Below are positions 6,282-9,001 of a DNA stretch of 9,001 bases, one piece after another. The notes beneath the pieces were generated by a model that saw only the letters and a program-made list of their open reading frames with translations, searched no databases and was not told the DNA's origin. Origin of the DNA: Desulfobacteraceae bacterium (GTDB taxonomy: Bacteria; Desulfobacterota; DSM-4660; Desulfatiglandales; Desulfatiglandaceae); assembly GCA_030642205.1 (NCBI GenBank), contig DAOWOF010000081.1:1-9001 (forward strand). Direction: 5' to 3'. The position numbers and the translations under genes were made by a program. Position 1 is the stretch's first letter. Every line of letters starts with the position of its first letter.

Positions 6282-6641
6282 ATGGCAAAGATCTTGGTTA
6301 TCGATGATTCATGGCTGACCAGACGAGGTATTATTGGCATCCTGCAAGAAGATGGCTATGAGCTGATAGAAGCCAGCAATGGTAAAGATGGGCTGGAAAT
6401 GGTAGAGGAATTGAGGCCTGATTGTATCTTGCTGGATCTGTTTATGCCGGAGCTTAATGGCTTCGGAGTGTTAAAAAATTTGGAGGAAAAGAATTCAAAA
6501 ACACCGGTGATCATGCTTTCAGCTGGCATCCATGATACAGTCAGAGCAAAGGCTTTTAAAATGGGAGCCTTTGAGCTTTTAAACAAGCCTCCCCAACCGG
6601 AACTTCTATGTAAAACTGTAAATAATGCCCTCTTGGCTTAA
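6282..6641 (+). CDS. CheY-like single-domain response regulator
   Basis: A 119-residue protein made of one receiver domain with no output domain. The acidic pair Asp8-Asp9 (VIDDS), the phospho-acceptor Asp52 (LLDLFMP), Ser80 (MLSAG) and Lys102 (NKPP) are all in place, so it should be phosphorylatable. The position that is Tyr106 in enteric CheY, three before the conserved Lys, is Leu99 here, so its switching surface differs from flagellar CheY. A strong Shine-Dalgarno (AGAGGA) sits nine bases before the ATG, and only 16 bp separate it from cheA, so the two are almost certainly co-transcribed and CheA is the likely phosphodonor. It could act on a motor, or as a phosphate shuttle or sink to the HPt protein encoded next; the sequence does not decide. 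Calling it cheY would be a guess at function. Confidence 0.92.
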   Translation: MAKILVIDDSWLTRRGIIGILQEDGYELIEASNGKDGLEMVEELRPDCILLDLFMPELNGFGVLKNLEEKNSKTPVIMLSAGIHDTVRAKAFKMGAFELLNKPPQPELLCKTVNNALLA

Positions 6642-6717
6642 GAACGAGATAAAATAAACACAGTATTAAAAATTTACCCTTGAACACGGTTTCATGGGGC
6701 AGCATTCCGGGGAAAAA

Positions 6718-7056
6718 ATGGACAAAATAGTGGATGAAACAGAACTCAATGAAATCATGGATAATGACATAGCATTAATCAAAGAGTGTTTTAATGATTT
6801 TATTATTGAGTATCCTCAAATACTTTCTGATATCAAAAAGGCAATTAAATCTCAAGATGCTTCCCGCCTGGGCACATCTGCCCATAAATTAAAAGGCTCA
6901 TTGAAATACCTGGCTGCCAAGCCAGCGGCTGAAATTGCCTCTCAACTTGAATATATGGGTAAAAAGGAAACCCTTGACAAATCACAGGATATTTATATAA
7001 ATCTGGAAACAGAATGCCAAAAATTACAGGTCTTTATGGAGGCCTATGGAGCCTAA
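6718..7056 (+). CDS. Stand-alone histidine phosphotransfer (HPt) protein
   Basis: A small helical protein of 112 residues from the chosen start. It is an HPt domain, a four-helix bundle that accepts and donates phosphate between receivers on a His. The motif AHKLKGSLKYLAA (residues 55-67) carries His56, followed by Lys and Gly at the usual spacing. The preceding FIIEYPQILSDIKKAI helix and the following AAEIASQLEYMGK helix are typical of the fold. There is no kinase domain. I chose the ATG at 6718 because GGGGAA (6709-6714) lies just upstream and the protein then begins at the first helix. An ATG at 6694 in the same frame would add eight residues but has no Shine-Dalgarno. It lies 76 bp after one receiver gene and one base before the next, which suggests a phosphotransfer role between them. 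Confidence 0.88.
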   Translation: MDKIVDETELNEIMDNDIALIKECFNDFIIEYPQILSDIKKAIKSQDASRLGTSAHKLKGSLKYLAAKPAAEIASQLEYMGKKETLDKSQDIYINLETECQKLQVFMEAYGA

Positions 7057-7057
7057 T

Positions 7058-7504
7058 ATGACAACAGACTCAAATGGATCTCAAAATAATATTCCCAAAA
7101 TACCTTTCCTTTTTGTAGATGATGAACCGCTCGCCCATAAGGTCATAAAAAAGAATCTTGGGGACTGGGATATAACATCTGCTTTTTCTGGTCAGGAGGC
7201 CATTGAAATACTGGAGACCAATCCCATCCAGCTAGTTGTTACCGACATTGGAATGCCTGGCATGAATGGTATTGAACTTTTACAGGAGATAAAAAAGAAA
7301 AACCCCATTATCCAGGTCATAATTGTCTCAGCATCGGAGGATCTTTCTGACCTGATCAGGACCCTTGAGGCAGGAGCTAATGACTTTTTACTCAAGCCCT
7401 TGAAAAAAAATGAGCTTGAAGACGCCCTGTTTAACACTGTTAGCAAGATTAGACGCTGGAAAAAAACTATGCAGAAAATTTTTATTCATAAAAGGAATAA
7501 CTAA
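7058..7504 (+). CDS. Response regulator with receiver domain and short basic tail
   Basis: A receiver-domain protein of 148 residues from the chosen start. It has an unstructured N-terminal stretch rich in Asn, Ser and Thr, then the receiver: Asp21-Asp22 (FVDDEP), phospho-acceptor Asp63 (VVTDIGMPGMNG), Ser91 (VSAS) and Lys113 (LLKP). The C-terminus is a short basic extension (RRWKK...HKRNN) with no DNA-binding or enzymatic domain. An in-frame ATG at 7046 overlaps the HPt stop codon and has GGAGG only three bases away. The ATG at 7058 has GGAG (7048-7051) at six bases and is preferred. This tight junction implies translational coupling to the HPt gene and supports the two proteins working together. 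Its target is not evident. It is the last gene of the cluster and its stop codon touches a hairpin. Confidence 0.9.
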   Translation: MTTDSNGSQNNIPKIPFLFVDDEPLAHKVIKKNLGDWDITSAFSGQEAIEILETNPIQLVVTDIGMPGMNGIELLQEIKKKNPIIQVIIVSASEDLSDLIRTLEAGANDFLLKPLKKNELEDALFNTVSKIRRWKKTMQKIFIHKRNN

Positions 7505-7536
7505 GGAGTTGTCCAACTTATTTCAGGACAACTCCT
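7504..7536. terminator. Hairpin between convergent genes, probable bidirectional transcription stop
   Basis: AGGAGTTGTCC at 7504-7514 is the exact reverse complement of GGACAACTCCT at 7526-7536, with an 11-base loop. It begins on the last base of the preceding stop codon and lies 18 bp before the stop of the opposing gene. Neither strand has a proper T run after the stem, so it is not a textbook intrinsic terminator; it may block read-through or protect mRNA 3' ends. The position between two converging genes is the main support. Confidence 0.65.
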
Positions 7537-7554
7537 AAATGCTTATCAGCGTTC

Positions 7555-9001
7555 TTAATCATAAGGGATAATTTTTCTCCCTGAAACAGTCAGGAGAAAC
7601 GGCTCACTGAGCAGATCGCCCTCTTCATCAAATCCTATGGGGCCAGTAACTCCTACAAACTCATGCTCTTTCAATAGGGCATCTTTAAAATCCATTCTTG
7701 TGCGCACATCATCTCTACTTATCATTTTTTTTACAAGGCGTATTGTATCATATCCTGCAGCTGCCAGAATTTCTGGAGCAGCATCAAAGCTATCCATATA
7801 ATCTTTTACAAATTTCCTTACATCCGGCCTGGACATATCTTTTACAAAACCAGCTGGAAAAATAGCGCCCTGGACATAGTCTTCAGCCATTTCAACAAGC
7901 TTTTGAGACTGCCATAGACTTGTGCCCATCAGCAGCACATCTATGACATCATGGTAGATTAACTGCGGCGTAATCAATACGGCTTTCTGGAAATTATCTG
8001 GAATAAAAACAGCCTCAAAATCAATAATAGGGGCTGGTTTTTCAGGAAAGATTTCCATCTCTTCCTGTTCCGGGGTTCGATTCGCAATTAATTCTTCAAC
8101 AAAGGACTCTGGCCTGGAATAATAAATCCCGACCATCTTCTTTATCTGATTAGCAAAATCAGTTTGATCCGGATCATAGGCCTCAACCGCGGTCACAATC
8201 CCTCCTTTTGCCTCGAGTTCATCCCAAAAAAGATTTCTATAAAACTTGCCATAAGAATTATCCGGATAAAGTATCCCAAAACGTTTAATTCCCTTTTTAT
8301 TCATAGCCTTATCCAATAGCCTTTTAACTTCCTTTTCCGGTGTCAGGAAATTACGAAATATCATTTCGCCTGTCTCTGTAATCCCCTGCTTCTGGGTAAG
8401 GGTAATAAGAGGCACCCCCAATTCCTGTGCCTTTTGAGCTACAGCAACAGATGTTTTACTAAAAAGAGGACCTATTACAGCAATTACTTTCTCATCATGA
8501 ACCAGGGCTTCTAATCCGGATACCGCCTTTTCCTCTTGATTATAAGTATCCCTGATAACCAACTCAAGGTCAGGAATATTATTATGCTTTCCAAAAAGGT
8601 CAAGGCCTAATTGGATGCCATTCAAACTTTCTTCACCAAAAACAGCAAAGGCCCCACTTAAAGGCAATAGACAGCCAATCACATTGCTCTTGACATACTG
8701 CTCTTCACGTATTCTGTCCATCATTTGCCGCCCAATTATGACCCAGGTTTGCTCTGGAGTTGAGCGTACAAGCGCCATGGCGGCCCTCATCGCCTTTTTT
8801 AATTTATTCTGTTTTAAAAAAGATCCTGCAACCTGATGATAAATCTTTGCTTTATCTTCGGCTTGCAGGGTAGACATCTGTATCTTTTCCAGGTCATCAA
8901 GTTTACATTTCGCTATCAATTGTTCCAGCCTGGAATTAATTTCAGCTACTCTTTCAGGTTTTCCGTCCCAGTTTTTTTTAGCCTTAAAGTACCAATCAAA
9001 G
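7555..9001 (-). CDS. Penicillin-binding-protein activator-type (LpoA-like) periplasmic-binding protein, partial
   Basis: The frame runs from the right window edge to a TAA at 7555-7557 without a stop, giving 481 visible residues; the true start and any signal or lipoprotein peptide are outside. A TTG at 8917-8919 is not a convincing start because the frame continues upstream in the same helical style. Visible residues 1-104 are helical and TPR-like (for example KIYHQVAGSFLKQNKLKKAM). From about 105 on is a type-1 periplasmic-binding (LivK/Peripla_BP_6) fold: VIGCLLPLSGAFAVFGEESL at its start, VIAVIGPLFS, PLITLTQK, then the second lobe RFGILYPDNSYGK, and IIDFEAVFIPD. The TPR plus binding-domain order is that of LpoA-type proteins, which are outer-membrane lipoproteins that stimulate peptidoglycan synthases. 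A branched-chain amino acid transporter binding protein is the alternative, but the N-terminal helices argue against it. It is convergent to the chemosensory genes and probably unrelated to them. Confidence 0.82.
   Translation of the reverse strand, partial: FDWYFKAKKNWDGKPERVAEINSRLEQLIAKCKLDDLEKIQMSTLQAEDKAKIYHQVAGSFLKQNKLKKAMRAAMALVRSTPEQTWVIIGRQMMDRIREEQYVKSNVIGCLLPLSGAFAVFGEESLNGIQLGLDLFGKHNNIPDLELVIRDTYNQEEKAVSGLEALVHDEKVIAVIGPLFSKTSVAVAQKAQELGVPLITLTQKQGITETGEMIFRNFLTPEKEVKRLLDKAMNKKGIKRFGILYPDNSYGKFYRNLFWDELEAKGGIVTAVEAYDPDQTDFANQIKKMVGIYYSRPESFVEELIANRTPEQEEMEIFPEKPAPIIDFEAVFIPDNFQKAVLITPQLIYHDVIDVLLMGTSLWQSQKLVEMAEDYVQGAIFPAGFVKDMSRPDVRKFVKDYMDSFDAAPEILAAAGYDTIRLVKKMISRDDVRTRMDFKDALLKEHEFVGVTGPIGFDEEGDLLSEPFLLTVSGRKIIPYD

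Noticed and set aside
8615..8836. Plus-strand 73-codon frame opposite the PBP-activator-type gene
   Set aside because: It lies wholly within the minus-strand coding region, has no ribosome site and resembles no family.
1..9001. CRISPR arrays, tRNA or rRNA genes, toxin-antitoxin pairs, defence islands
   Set aside because: No spaced direct repeats, cloverleaf sequences, rRNA segments or recognisable defence genes were seen on either strand by eye.

Overview
The window is AT-rich and reads as a piece of a Deltaproteobacteria/Desulfobacterota-type genome, perhaps a sulfate-reducer relative. That guess rests on family resemblance from memory: a chemoreceptor with a tandem CZB sensor and an acidic DDDFSDF-type C-terminus, a CheA with an extra N-terminal helical domain, and a penicillin-binding-protein-activator-type lipoprotein-family protein. 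No rRNA or other taxonomic marker is present, so the placement is an inference.

Left part (1-1865, + strand): the end of a cobalamin biosynthesis locus. It holds the 3' end of a CobN-type cobaltochelatase large subunit, then a small secreted protein of unknown function with a probable thioredoxin-like fold, then cobS (cobalamin-5'-phosphate synthase). Between cobN and the secreted protein lies a short broken piece of an IS1-type transposase (about 281-408). It can be read by eye in two frames joined by one missing A. The piece overlaps the last codons of cobN and runs to the start codon of the next gene. A sigma70-like promoter stands in the 199-bp gap before cobS.

Middle part (about 2022-7504, + strand): a compact chemosensory cluster in the order mcp, cheA, CheY-like receiver, stand-alone HPt protein, second receiver protein. 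A FliA (sigma28)-like -10 element lies directly upstream of the receptor gene in a very A/T-tract-rich 208-bp gap. The receptor carries two periplasmic CZB-like domains. In the second, the last His ligand is replaced by Tyr. It has no room for a normal HAMP domain. CheA has the phospho-His, catalytic and CheW-like domains. No cheW, cheR, cheB or flagellar gene is visible in the window. The HPt protein placed between two single receivers suggests a branched phosphotransfer or phosphorelay, with CheA phosphorylating one or both receivers and the HPt protein exchanging phosphate between them. That wiring is an inference.

Right part (7504-9001): a perfect 11-bp hairpin separates the cluster from a convergent minus-strand gene. 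That gene encodes a TPR-like plus type-1 periplasmic-binding protein (LpoA/penicillin-binding-protein-activator type) whose 5' end is cut off by the window edge.

Besides the genes, cheA contains two near-perfect palindromes inside its coding sequence. Both fall in segments encoding inter-domain linkers. The stronger has a 13-bp perfect stem.
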